Assembly: GCA_030592205.1 (NCBI GenBank)
Contig: JAUVKA010000007.1
Location: forward strand, 1-22,704
DNA length: 22,704 nt
DNA from: Bacteroidota bacterium
Lineage (GTDB): Bacteria; Bacteroidota; Bacteroidia; Bacteroidales; UBA12481
Direction of reading: 5' to 3'
Notes under the pieces: generated by a model
Database searches by the model: none
What the model saw: only the letters and a program-made list of their open reading frames with translations
Told to the model about the DNA's origin: nothing
Made by a program: the position numbers and the translations under genes
Shown: one piece after another, positions 7,340-15,367 of the stretch
Numbering within the stretch: the first letter of the stretch is position 1
Layout of the letters: every line of letters starts with the position of its first letter

Positions 7340-9394
7340 TTAATCCACTAAATCCGGAAAGATTCGTATCACCTCATTAACAACATTATCAGGGGTGAAT
7401 CCAAATTTTTGATCCAAGACGCCAGCCGGTGCTGAATATCCAAAATGATCCAAACCGATAACAAAACCATCATTGCTAACCAAAGCTTCCAGAGTCACCG
7501 GCAAACCAGCAGTCAGACCAAGTGTTGGAATTCCCTTAGGAAGCACTTTTTGCTGATAGCTTGTTTCTTGTTGTCGGAACAGCCCTTCAGAAGGAACAGA
7601 CACCACCTGTACATCTATTCCATATTTATTTTTCAGCTCTATTGCAACTAAGTATAAAGTCGTAACTTCTGATCCATTTCCAACTAAAACCAGATTAGGA
7701 TTTTTCTTCGACTCCAATATAATATACCCACCCCTCTCCGCTCCTAATGCATCCAGGAAGCGACTGGATCCATCTTTTGCCGGTAAATCCAGGATATTCT
7801 GACGCGACAATAACAAGGCTGTGGGGCAACTTTTATTTTCCAGGGCCATCTTCCAGGATACGGATGTTTCCGCAGAATCTGCAGGTCGCAATACCAATAC
7901 TGAAGGATTACCGGAATGATTTTTCAAATGCTCCATTAAGCGGATTTGAGCTTCATGTTCCACTGGTTGATGTGTTGGACCATCCTCTCCAACCCGGAAA
8001 GCATCATGTGTCCAAATATATTTTACCGGGAGTTGCATCAAAGCAGCCATACGTACAGCCGGTTTCATATAATCTGAGAAAACAAAGAAAGTACCACAGG
8101 CAACTGAAACCCCGCCATGTAGTGCCATGCCGTTAGCCATAGCAGTCATAGTAAGTTCAGAAACTCCGGCATGTAAAAAATTCCCACTAAAATCCTGATG
8201 TGCAAAAGCCTTACTTTTATTGAGGAATGAATCCGTTTTATCCGAATTAGCCAGGTCAGCCGACATAACAATCATATTCTCAACTTTACCGGCCAACATA
8301 GCCAGAATATTTCCTGATGCCGCTCGTGAGGCGATCCCGGGCTTGTGCTCCACTTCTGAAAACTCCAACTCGGGCAAAGTCCCATTGAGCCAGGAATCAA
8401 GCTTGGCTGCCAACCCGGGATTTTCATTACGCCAAACAGCTTCAATCTCCTGTCTTTTCTTGAATAGTTCTGATTTCTTTTGACGAATAGTATCGTAATA
8501 CTCCTGAACATCTTCGAATATTGAGATTGGCTCATCAGGATTACCTCCCAGATTCTTCACTGTTTTAGCAAATGAAGCTCCTGCTTTAGATATTGGCTGA
8601 CCATGAGTAGAACTCTGATTTTCGAACGATTGATCATTTTCATCAATACATCCTTTGCCCATAACAGTTTGACCGATGATCAGAACAGGTTTGTCATTAG
8701 TAGCACTGGCAGCTGCCAGTGCCTCTCTGATTTGCTGTTGATCATTTCCGTCAATTGAGATCACCCTCCATCCCCAGGCCCTGTATTTGGCAGCTGTATC
8801 TTCGGCAGTTACGGCATTGGTTTCGGTTGAAAGCTGAATAGAATTCGAATCATAGAACATGACAAGATTACCAAGGCCCAGAAAACCGGCAATCCTTCCT
8901 GCACCCTGAGAGATTTCTTCCTGCACGCCTCCATCAGAGATAAAAGTATATGTTTTATGCTGAGTCCATTCCCCGAAGCGATGAACCAAAAAGCGTTCTG
9001 TTATTGCAGCGCCAACGGCCATGGTGTGTCCCTGCCCAAGTGGACCACTGGTATTTTCCACACCACGCATAACATCGAGCTCCGGATGCCCCGGAGTAAC
9101 ACTTCCCCATTGTCTGAATTCAGAGAGCTCATCCAGTGAATAATTCCCTCGCAATGCAAGTCCGGCATATAACATGGGGGACATATGTCCGGGATCCAGG
9201 AAAAACCGGTCGCGGAAGGGCCAGGACAAATCATCAGGGTTATAGTTTAAAAACTCTGAGAATAAGATATTGATAAAATCAGCTCCTCCCATTGCACCAC
9301 CCGGGTGACCGGATTTAGCCTTTTCAACCATAGCGGCAGAAAGAATGCGAATATTGTCAGCCGCCCGGTCAATCACTTTTAAGTCTTTTTGCAT
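7340..9394 (-). CDS. tkt: Transketolase
   Basis: Full-length (684 residues), thiamine-diphosphate-dependent enzyme of the non-oxidative pentose phosphate pathway, moving two-carbon units between sugar phosphates. The N-terminal diphosphate-binding domain has SGHPGGAMGGADF (His30), GHPELD (His103), NTSGPLGQGH at 115-123 and the metal and cofactor motif FISDGGVQEE with N184 downstream. It reads SDG where many bacteria have GDG, but the metal-binding Asp is kept, and I know the same variant from Bacteroides enzymes. The pyrimidine-binding domain has GVSELTM (the catalytic Glu), FFVFSDYMKPAVRMAALM and HDAFRVGEDGPTHQPVE. The C-terminal domain includes GLTAGLPVTLE and HFGYSAPAGVL. It is a single polypeptide, not split. 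The ATG at 9394 gives the standard start; ychF is divergent. Confidence 0.96.
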   Translation of the reverse strand: MQKDLKVIDRAADNIRILSAAMVEKAKSGHPGGAMGGADFINILFSEFLNYNPDDLSWPFRDRFFLDPGHMSPMLYAGLALRGNYSLDELSEFRQWGSVTPGHPELDVMRGVENTSGPLGQGHTMAVGAAITERFLVHRFGEWTQHKTYTFISDGGVQEEISQGAGRIAGFLGLGNLVMFYDSNSIQLSTETNAVTAEDTAAKYRAWGWRVISIDGNDQQQIREALAAASATNDKPVLIIGQTVMGKGCIDENDQSFENQSSTHGQPISKAGASFAKTVKNLGGNPDEPISIFEDVQEYYDTIRQKKSELFKKRQEIEAVWRNENPGLAAKLDSWLNGTLPELEFSEVEHKPGIASRAASGNILAMLAGKVENMIVMSADLANSDKTDSFLNKSKAFAHQDFSGNFLHAGVSELTMTAMANGMALHGGVSVACGTFFVFSDYMKPAVRMAALMQLPVKYIWTHDAFRVGEDGPTHQPVEHEAQIRLMEHLKNHSGNPSVLVLRPADSAETSVSWKMALENKSCPTALLLSRQNILDLPAKDGSSRFLDALGAERGGYIILESKKNPNLVLVGNGSEVTTLYLVAIELKNKYGIDVQVVSVPSEGLFRQQETSYQQKVLPKGIPTLGLTAGLPVTLEALVSNDGFVIGLDHFGYSAPAGVLDQKFGFTPDNVVNEVIRIFPDLVD

Positions 9395-9499
9395 GATAAT
9401 ATGGATTATTCAGTTTGAGGCGAAAATACTGTTTTCTGCTGGATTTTTTTAGCAGCTTGATGTTTGAATTTCAGCACAATTTCAACTTACTAAATTTTG

Positions 9500-9507
9500 T
9501 ACCTTTG
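9500..9507 (+). promoter_or_regulatory. -7 element of the ychF promoter
   Basis: TACCTTTG fits the Bacteroidota TAnnTTTG element and lies 22 bases before the ychF ATG. No TTTG is found 19-21 bases upstream, so the -33 half is weak or absent. The 135-base divergent region 9395-9529 shows no clear counterpart for transketolase on the minus strand; CGAAAATA at 9421-9428, read in reverse, is a one-mismatch candidate. Confidence 0.5.
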
Positions 9508-9529
9508 CAGGCAGCAAAAAAACAATATT

Positions 9530-10627
9530 ATGAGTCTACAATGTGGAATAATAGGGATTACCAATATTGGTAAAACTACCATATTCAATTGCATTTCTGA
9601 GAATAAAGTTGAAACAAGCAATTTTGCTTTCAGCACTAACAAGTCGAACCTTGGGCAAATAAAAGTTCCTGACCCAAGGCTAAAAATGATCGACGACATA
9701 ATCAATTCTGCACGTGTCATACCTACGAGTCTGGAGATTGTTGATATACCAGGGCTTACCAAAGGCTCAAGCCAGGGTGAAGGAGTTGGCAATAGTTTTC
9801 TGTCTGATATCAGGAATTGTGATGCTCTCATTCATGTTCTGCGTTGTTTTGATGATGTAAATCTGGTTCACATAGATGAGTCTATTGATCCCGTCAGGGA
9901 CAAGGAAACGATCGACTTTGAATTGCAGGTAAAGGATCTGGAATCTGTGGATAAGAGAATTCAGAAATGGGAAAAACTGTTAAAAACGGGTGACAAAAAT
10001 GCAAAGCCTGCCCTTGACTCTCTCCATCGAATTAAGGATCATTTAGAAGAACTTCAAAACCTTAGGACTCTTGAATTATCAGATTCTGACAAAGCTATAA
10101 TATCCGACTTACTTCTTCTTACTCTTAAGCCTGTTATATATGTATGTAATGTTGATGAAGCTTCAGCGGTAAAAGGAAATCAATTTGTTGAGGAAGTTAG
10201 GAAAGCTGTTTTGGAAGAAGGCTCTGAAGTACTGATTATTGCAGGACAGACAGAATCGGAAATTGCTGAACTGGAAGACGAAGAGGATCGAAACTCTTTC
10301 CTCATTGATATGGGTTTGGAAGAACCGGGAGTTAACAAACTAATTCGTTCAGCCTATCACCTTCTCAATCTACAAACATTTTTCACAGCCGGCCCAAAAG
10401 AGGTCAGAGCCTGGACAATCAGAAAAGGCATGACTGCTCCAGAAGCAGCAGGAGTTATTCATAGTGATCTGCAGAGAGGGTTTATCCGGGCTGAAGTAAT
10501 GAAATTCGATGATTTCATTCAGTTGAAATCAGAAGCCGCTTGCCGGGACACAGGAAAGTTAGCTATAGAGGGGAAAAACTATTTGGTTGGAGATGGTGAT
10601 ATCTTGCACATTCGGTTTAATGTTTAA
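9530..10627 (+). CDS. ychF: Redox-regulated ATPase YchF (Obg/OLA1 family)
   Basis: The protein is 365 residues from the ATG at 9530; the open frame extends to a TTG at 9497, but the conserved start MSLQCGIIG settles it. It is a P-loop NTPase of the Obg-related group that binds ATP rather than GTP and associates with ribosomes. The G1 loop is GIIGITNIGKTT (6-17), where most bacteria have GLPNVGKST. The G3 motif is DIPGL, and the G4-like motif is NVDE at 207-210, the altered base-recognition motif typical of YchF. The C-terminal TGS domain spans about 280-365 and ends VGDGDILHIRFNV. The Thr-for-Pro change in G1 and FSTNKSN in place of the usual TTIEPN segment match versions I associate with Bacteroidales. 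It is followed after nine bases by an operon of exported proteins. Confidence 0.95.
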   Translation: MSLQCGIIGITNIGKTTIFNCISENKVETSNFAFSTNKSNLGQIKVPDPRLKMIDDIINSARVIPTSLEIVDIPGLTKGSSQGEGVGNSFLSDIRNCDALIHVLRCFDDVNLVHIDESIDPVRDKETIDFELQVKDLESVDKRIQKWEKLLKTGDKNAKPALDSLHRIKDHLEELQNLRTLELSDSDKAIISDLLLLTLKPVIYVCNVDEASAVKGNQFVEEVRKAVLEEGSEVLIIAGQTESEIAELEDEEDRNSFLIDMGLEEPGVNKLIRSAYHLLNLQTFFTAGPKEVRAWTIRKGMTAPEAAGVIHSDLQRGFIRAEVMKFDDFIQLKSEAACRDTGKLAIEGKNYLVGDGDILHIRFNV

Positions 10628-10636
10628 CTCTATTAA

Positions 10637-12286
10637 ATGAATAAAATATTATATATTTTAATTTGTATTATTATTGGGCTTTCCGGAGCCACCCCTCTTA
10701 AAGGCCAGCCAACCAGAGCTTTACCAAAACTAGTAGTTGGTATAGTTGCAGATCCGATGGCTTATGACTGGATTGAAAAATATTGGGAATACCTTGGCCC
10801 TGATGGATTGAAAAAACTGGTAGATCAGGGAACCTCCTTTAAAAATACCAGCCTGAATCATTACCTCGCTGGCACAGCATCTTCCCACGCCAGCCTTTCA
10901 ACAGGTACAACTCCCTACCAGCATGGAATCATTGCTGATTCATGGTATAATCGTCTCAGGCAGGAAGAAACCAAAAGCACTCAGGATTACCTTGTCGGAA
11001 CAATTGGTTCGAACAGCCTGCAAGGAAAGCACAGTCCAAGGCAACTCCTGACTCCAACTTTTGGAGATGCCCTTAAAAACTCCTCCTTCTCTGACTCTAA
11101 GGTAATCAGCATTGCTCTAAAACCAGATGCGGCAATTCTTATGGCTGGGCATCTTGCTGATGGGTGTTTTTGGTTTGATCCTACATCTGGAAACTGGATA
11201 AGCAGCTCTGCTTATTCCCAAACCTTGCCGAACTGGGTGAATAACTATAATAACAGGAGCCGACCTGACGAGATGATATCAGAAGATTGGGATCTCTATC
11301 TGTCAGAATCATATTATGTCCATTGTCATCCAGACGATCAAGAATTTGAAATTGGATTCTTTGATAGTTTTAGTCGGTTTCCCTATAAAATGCAACGATT
11401 AAAAAGAGCCAGTCTCAACGAGGATTATGAGATCCTGGTGAGTACTCCGGCAGGAAATAGTCTTACCACTGAAATTGCAATTTCTGCTATTTACAACGAA
11501 AGGCTCGGGCGCGACAATGATCCAGATCTTTTGATGATCTCCTACTCGGCTATTTCCGGGTTAGTAAGGAGCTTCGGTCCGGAAAGTCAGGAGGTTATGG
11601 ACGCCACAATTAGGTTAGATACAGAAATCAGCCGACTTTTACATGTTCTGGAAGATCAGGTAGGAAAAGAAAACGTTTTGGTCTTCTTTACTGCTACGCA
11701 CGGGAGTAGTTGGAATGTTGATTATGCTGCCAGCAGGGGATTACCTGCCGGCCGGTTCAGGTCGCGAAACGCGATAGCCCTGACTAATTCCTACCTAAGT
11801 GCCATATATGGGGAAAACCAATGGCTTGAGAGCTACATGAATCAACAACTATATCTGGATCAATCTTTGGTAGATCAGAATCAGATATCTCTTCCTGAAA
11901 TCCAGGAGAAAGCAGCCAGATTTTTAAATCAATTTGGTGGAATAGCCAGTGCCTTGCCTGCGGATCGCATGATTAATACATCGATATTAAATCCTGATGG
12001 GTCTATTATCCAAAATAGTTTTTACCCCAGCAGATCAGGCGATATTTCTATTATTTTAAAACCCGGCTGGATAGAGGACGGCGAACAGGTAGCCGATTTC
12101 CACTCTATTTATCCCTATGACACGAGGATTCCACTAATCTGGTGGGGCATGGACATTTCACATAAAGAAATTCAGGAAAAGACTTGTATTCAGGATATTG
12201 CCGCTACCCTCATTCAAATTTTGAGATTAACATACCCTATGACTGGGACAGGATCATCATTATTCCACTTGTTGCAAAATCAATAA
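10637..12286 (+). CDS. Exported alkaline-phosphatase-superfamily protein, probably catalytically degenerate
   Basis: 549 residues with a signal peptide (1-23, ending LKGQ). The fold matches the PafA-like alkaline phosphatase / nucleotide pyrophosphatase family: KLVVGIVADPM (Asp39), YLAGTASSHASLSTG (nucleophile position Thr80), HGIIADSWYN, SIALKPDAAILMAGHLADG (Lys162), SFGPESQEVMDATIRLD, FFTATHGSSW, RSGDISIILKPGW and YDTRIPLIWWG. Compared from memory with Elizabethkingia PafA, several active-site residues are replaced. The zinc ligands Asp305 and His309 correspond to Ser307 and Arg311. Asp352 of the TADH motif is Thr354. Arg164 is Asp164, and Asn100 is Asp101. His355 and probably His489 remain. 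This strongly suggests loss of two-metal phosphatase chemistry, so a binding or scaffold role, or altered chemistry, is possible. It starts nine bases after ychF and ends seven before the subtilase. Confidence 0.8.
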   Translation: MNKILYILICIIIGLSGATPLKGQPTRALPKLVVGIVADPMAYDWIEKYWEYLGPDGLKKLVDQGTSFKNTSLNHYLAGTASSHASLSTGTTPYQHGIIADSWYNRLRQEETKSTQDYLVGTIGSNSLQGKHSPRQLLTPTFGDALKNSSFSDSKVISIALKPDAAILMAGHLADGCFWFDPTSGNWISSSAYSQTLPNWVNNYNNRSRPDEMISEDWDLYLSESYYVHCHPDDQEFEIGFFDSFSRFPYKMQRLKRASLNEDYEILVSTPAGNSLTTEIAISAIYNERLGRDNDPDLLMISYSAISGLVRSFGPESQEVMDATIRLDTEISRLLHVLEDQVGKENVLVFFTATHGSSWNVDYAASRGLPAGRFRSRNAIALTNSYLSAIYGENQWLESYMNQQLYLDQSLVDQNQISLPEIQEKAARFLNQFGGIASALPADRMINTSILNPDGSIIQNSFYPSRSGDISIILKPGWIEDGEQVADFHSIYPYDTRIPLIWWGMDISHKEIQEKTCIQDIAATLIQILRLTYPMTGTGSSLFHLLQNQ

Positions 12287-12293
12287 TCCAAAA

Positions 12294-13880
12294 GTGATAT
12301 TACTCAGACTACTGATTGCATCAACTATTTGTCTGGCGGGGAGTTTCTGCTCTCTTAGCTATGCACAAGTACCAGAGCCTGCATGGATTTATTTTACTGA
12401 TAAGGGAGAAGTAGACTTTACGGCTGAGGAGTATTTTACTGCATTTGCTCTTGAACGCCGCATTGCTTTAGGTCTAAACCCGATTGACATTACAGATATA
12501 CCAGTCCACCAGGATTATTTGACAATAGTTTCCCGGTTTTCCTCTGAATTATGCGGTTCCTCCAGATGGCTAAATGCTGCCCTGGTGTTAACTACTGATG
12601 ATCAGCTGTATGAAATAAAGAACCTACCCTTTGTCTATGATGTAAGACCGTCCAACATCATCAAAACGATTCAGGCTGAAACAATCCTGCCACAGCCCAA
12701 TGGGACTGAATGGGAATTGGCAGAGCAACAATTAGCCTGGCATGAAGCAGATTTATTTAAAAAAAATAATCTAAGTGGAAAGGGTATTCGTATTGCTGTA
12801 CTTGATGGAGGATTCCCTGGGGTTGATACACATCCTGCTTTTGACCACCTGCACCATAATAATCAAATTATCAGCACCTGGGATTTTGCACGTAAATCCC
12901 CCGATGTGTACAAATTCAATGCTCATGGAACGGCTGTGCTGTCCTGTATTACAGGATTTGCTGGAGATCAGCCTGTAGGCATGGCGCCGGATGCAGAATT
13001 TCTTCTGGCCAGAACAGAACTATCAGGGGAACCATGGAAAGAAGAGTTATATTGGATTCAGGCAGCTGAATGGGCTGATAAATTGGGAGCACATATTATT
13101 AGCTCCTCCCTTGGCTATACTTATCACAGATATTTTATTAGTGACTTGTCAGGAAGGGATACTCCGGTAGCTCTTGCGGCAAATATTGCTGCACGTAAGG
13201 GAATATTAGTGATCAACTGCATAGGTAATGATGGAAATAAGAATTGGAAATATGCTGTAACTCCTGCAGATGCTGATAGCGTTTTAAGCGTTGGCGGAAT
13301 TAATCCAGACACCGGTATCCATATAGAATTCAGCTCCTTCGGGCCAAATATGTCAGGAGATATGAAACCAAACGTTGTAGCATCAGGAAAAGTCATGGCA
13401 GCAAGCCCTAAAAAATGGAAGACTGCCTATGGAACATCCTTTTCGGCTCCACTTATTGCCGGTTTTGCAGCCTGTGCCTGGCAGTTAAATCCATCATTTA
13501 GTAACATGGATATCTTTAATCTGATTCAGAATTCCGGCCACTTATATCCCTATTACGATTTTGCTCATGGATACGGGATTCCCAAAGCCTCAAAAATTCT
13601 ATCCGAAGAAGCCCCGGGTAAAATTCAATCGGAAAATAATCTCATTGTTAATCTCAAACCCGGGCAAATAGAAATTGAAATTGCTGAAAGCGGGGATGCT
13701 CTGAAAGGCGCAAGCCAATATCTTTATTTCAACCTTAGAGATGGTAAAAACAATATAGTGAGGTATGGGATATATCAAATCCAAGGTGGACTTCCCGTAA
13801 TTATTGAATTTAAGGAATCTGAGAATATCAAAAGTTGCTATTTGAGAACAGATACATCCTATCAAATATTTAAACTCTAA
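12294..13880 (+). CDS. Subtilisin-like serine protease (S8 family), exported
   Basis: 528 residues from a GTG start at 12294; that start gives a signal peptide ending SFCSLSYAQ (about residue 25) and sits seven bases after the preceding stop. An N-terminal region of about 130 residues (WIYFTDKGEVDFTAEEYFTA and on) resembles an inhibitor-like propeptide. The catalytic domain spans about 145-435 with all active-site residues: Asp171 in IAVLDGGFPG, His211 in NAHGTAVLS, the oxyanion Asn312 in CIGNDGN and Ser382 in YGTSFSAPLIAG. A C-terminal stretch of about 90 residues looks beta-rich. I see no T9SS type A sorting motif at the end, so it is probably periplasmic or surface-retained by other means. 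It lies between the pseudo-phosphatase-like gene and a barrel protein, so a shared envelope job is likely. Confidence 0.9.
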   Translation: MILLRLLIASTICLAGSFCSLSYAQVPEPAWIYFTDKGEVDFTAEEYFTAFALERRIALGLNPIDITDIPVHQDYLTIVSRFSSELCGSSRWLNAALVLTTDDQLYEIKNLPFVYDVRPSNIIKTIQAETILPQPNGTEWELAEQQLAWHEADLFKKNNLSGKGIRIAVLDGGFPGVDTHPAFDHLHHNNQIISTWDFARKSPDVYKFNAHGTAVLSCITGFAGDQPVGMAPDAEFLLARTELSGEPWKEELYWIQAAEWADKLGAHIISSSLGYTYHRYFISDLSGRDTPVALAANIAARKGILVINCIGNDGNKNWKYAVTPADADSVLSVGGINPDTGIHIEFSSFGPNMSGDMKPNVVASGKVMAASPKKWKTAYGTSFSAPLIAGFAACAWQLNPSFSNMDIFNLIQNSGHLYPYYDFAHGYGIPKASKILSEEAPGKIQSENNLIVNLKPGQIEIEIAESGDALKGASQYLYFNLRDGKNNIVRYGIYQIQGGLPVIIEFKESENIKSCYLRTDTSYQIFKL

Positions 13881-13885
13881 AACTG

Positions 13886-14632
13886 ATGTATAAGAAATCC
13901 TATCCTCATATATTAATATTAATACTACTGCTTTCATCAGGTATGGCTTCAGCCCAACAGTTAATAATGGAAGAAATAGTTGAGCCCTCACCTGGGAATT
14001 CTCAAGTCGGTCCGAATAAAAGGCATTTCATTGAAACGAGGCTTTTTTACGGCTTTTTGAATAAATGGGAAGATAAATCATATCCGGTTAAATTCCTTGG
14101 TAGCGGTGAATTTGAAGCACTTGTACGTTACAAATTGAAAATTAATCCAATGCTTAGTACCGGGGGGAGTTTGGCATATCTTAACCAGGTCTATATTTCA
14201 AATCATATAAACATCCATGATACACTATCCAGTGATCGTGATTTATTCAAAATCAATTCAATTAAGTCTGCAATCTTTTTACGTCTTAATATTGATCCCA
14301 AAAGAGGGAATTATCTCGGGAAATACATAGAAGCAGGTGTGTATGGCAGTTGGTCTTATTCTCTTAAAAGAGAAATAACCAACAATTATGACGAAAGCAA
14401 TGAATTGGGGATCAGGAAATCTAAAGAGATTCTGTCCGGACTTGATTATTTGAACCGGATCCAATACGGGACTTATGTCAGTCTGGGTTTCGGGAATTAC
14501 GAAATATCGTACAGACACAGGATGAGCTGGATATTTAATAAATATGCATATCCTACAGACCCAAGAATAGATTATAGCCTTAGCCACTTTCCAAGTAACA
14601 CCCTGGGCTTGTCGGTCAGGATTGGCTCTTAA
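13886..14632 (+). CDS. Probable outer-membrane beta-barrel protein, unknown function
   Basis: 248 residues with a signal peptide (MYKKSYPHILILILLLSSGMASA, cleaved before QQ). After a short linker rich in Pro, Glu and Ser, the sequence shows alternating polar and hydrophobic strands with aromatic girdle residues, for example FIETRLFYGF, FEALVRYKLKI, YIEAGVYGSWSYSLKRE, YVSLGFGNYEISYRHRM and TLGLSVRIGS at the end. This is the usual look of a small (roughly 8-10 strand) Bacteroidota outer-membrane barrel. No Pfam-level family is recognised. It starts five bases after the subtilase stop, as the last gene of this unit. Its last 17 bases overlap the end of the convergent GGGP synthase gene. Confidence 0.65.
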   Translation: MYKKSYPHILILILLLSSGMASAQQLIMEEIVEPSPGNSQVGPNKRHFIETRLFYGFLNKWEDKSYPVKFLGSGEFEALVRYKLKINPMLSTGGSLAYLNQVYISNHINIHDTLSSDRDLFKINSIKSAIFLRLNIDPKRGNYLGKYIEAGVYGSWSYSLKREITNNYDESNELGIRKSKEILSGLDYLNRIQYGTYVSLGFGNYEISYRHRMSWIFNKYAYPTDPRIDYSLSHFPSNTLGLSVRIGS

Positions 14633-15356
14633 ATGATCTTTTAACTTCACCAAGCCTGGAAAGAAATTCCGGGGTCTTTTCAAGAGCATTTCCAACCACT
14701 ATAAGGTCGGCACCTGCGGAGTAAGCTTCGGATGCCTGTTCGGCAGAGCGGATTCCTCCCCCAACTATCAAGGGGATACTTGTTTCTTCAGATACCGCCC
14801 TAATCATTGCAGGAGAAACAGGGAATTTTGCGCCACTCCCGGCATCCATATAGATTAGCTTCAAGCCTAACAACTCACCGGCAATAGCTGTAGCCACTGC
14901 CAAATCCGGTTTATCAGAGGGTAAAGGAACAGTATTACTGACATATTCAACAGCAGTATGTACACCGCCATCAACAATCATATAAGCAGTTGGGATAACT
15001 TCCAGGCCACTGCTCTTTATGAAAGGTGCCATGATTACATGGTTTCCTATCAGATATTCTGGATTCCTTCCAGAAATCAATGACAAAAGTAGAATTGAGT
15101 CGGCGGATGAACAAACTTGCAGAATGCCACCTGGAAAAAGAACTACTGGTAGAACTGTGAGAGATTTAATCTGATTAACCAACTTTTCAATTCCCTTGAA
15201 TATTAAACTTCCTCCTACAAAAATAAAATCAACGCTGCAATTTTCGGCCTGTTCAACAATAGCAGGCAACTCGGATTCCGAATATTTATCTGGATCCAGC
15301 AATAAGGCCAAGCCTTTATTATTTTGATTAAATTTCTGAAAATCAGGTAAAATCAT
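14616..15356 (-). CDS. Geranylgeranylglyceryl phosphate synthase family protein (PcrB/GGGPS)
   Basis: 246-residue TIM-barrel prenyltransferase. Known family reaction: transfer of a long prenyl diphosphate (geranylgeranyl in archaea and in tested Bacteroidota enzymes) to sn-glycerol-1-phosphate, forming an ether lipid precursor. Visible motifs in order are LLLDPDK (18-24), FIFVGGS (44-50), LFPGG (73-77), LLSLISGRNPEYLIG (90-104), LIYMDAGSGA (167-176), LIVGGGIRSAEQA (196-208) and LIVVGNALE (218-226). The FPGG and SGRNPEYLIG segments with the MDAGSGA phosphate loop match the bacterial group II enzymes. It starts 11 bases after gldD, so it belongs to the ssb/gldE/gldD unit. The physiological lipid product in Bacteroidota is not settled. 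The 3' end overlaps the convergent barrel gene by 17 bases. Confidence 0.92.
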   Translation of the reverse strand: MILPDFQKFNQNNKGLALLLDPDKYSESELPAIVEQAENCSVDFIFVGGSLIFKGIEKLVNQIKSLTVLPVVLFPGGILQVCSSADSILLLSLISGRNPEYLIGNHVIMAPFIKSSGLEVIPTAYMIVDGGVHTAVEYVSNTVPLPSDKPDLAVATAIAGELLGLKLIYMDAGSGAKFPVSPAMIRAVSEETSIPLIVGGGIRSAEQASEAYSAGADLIVVGNALEKTPEFLSRLGEVKRSFKSQS

Positions 15357-15367
15357 GGCTATATAAT

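Noticed and set aside
8272..8535. Other long frames opposite or within tkt, including this one.
   Set aside because: All lie inside the transketolase gene in other frames, with no start context or recognisable protein.
9001..9234. Transketolase SDG in place of GDG, considered as a defective cofactor motif.
   Set aside because: The metal-binding Asp is retained and I know the same SDG form from Bacteroides transketolases, so it is a lineage variant.
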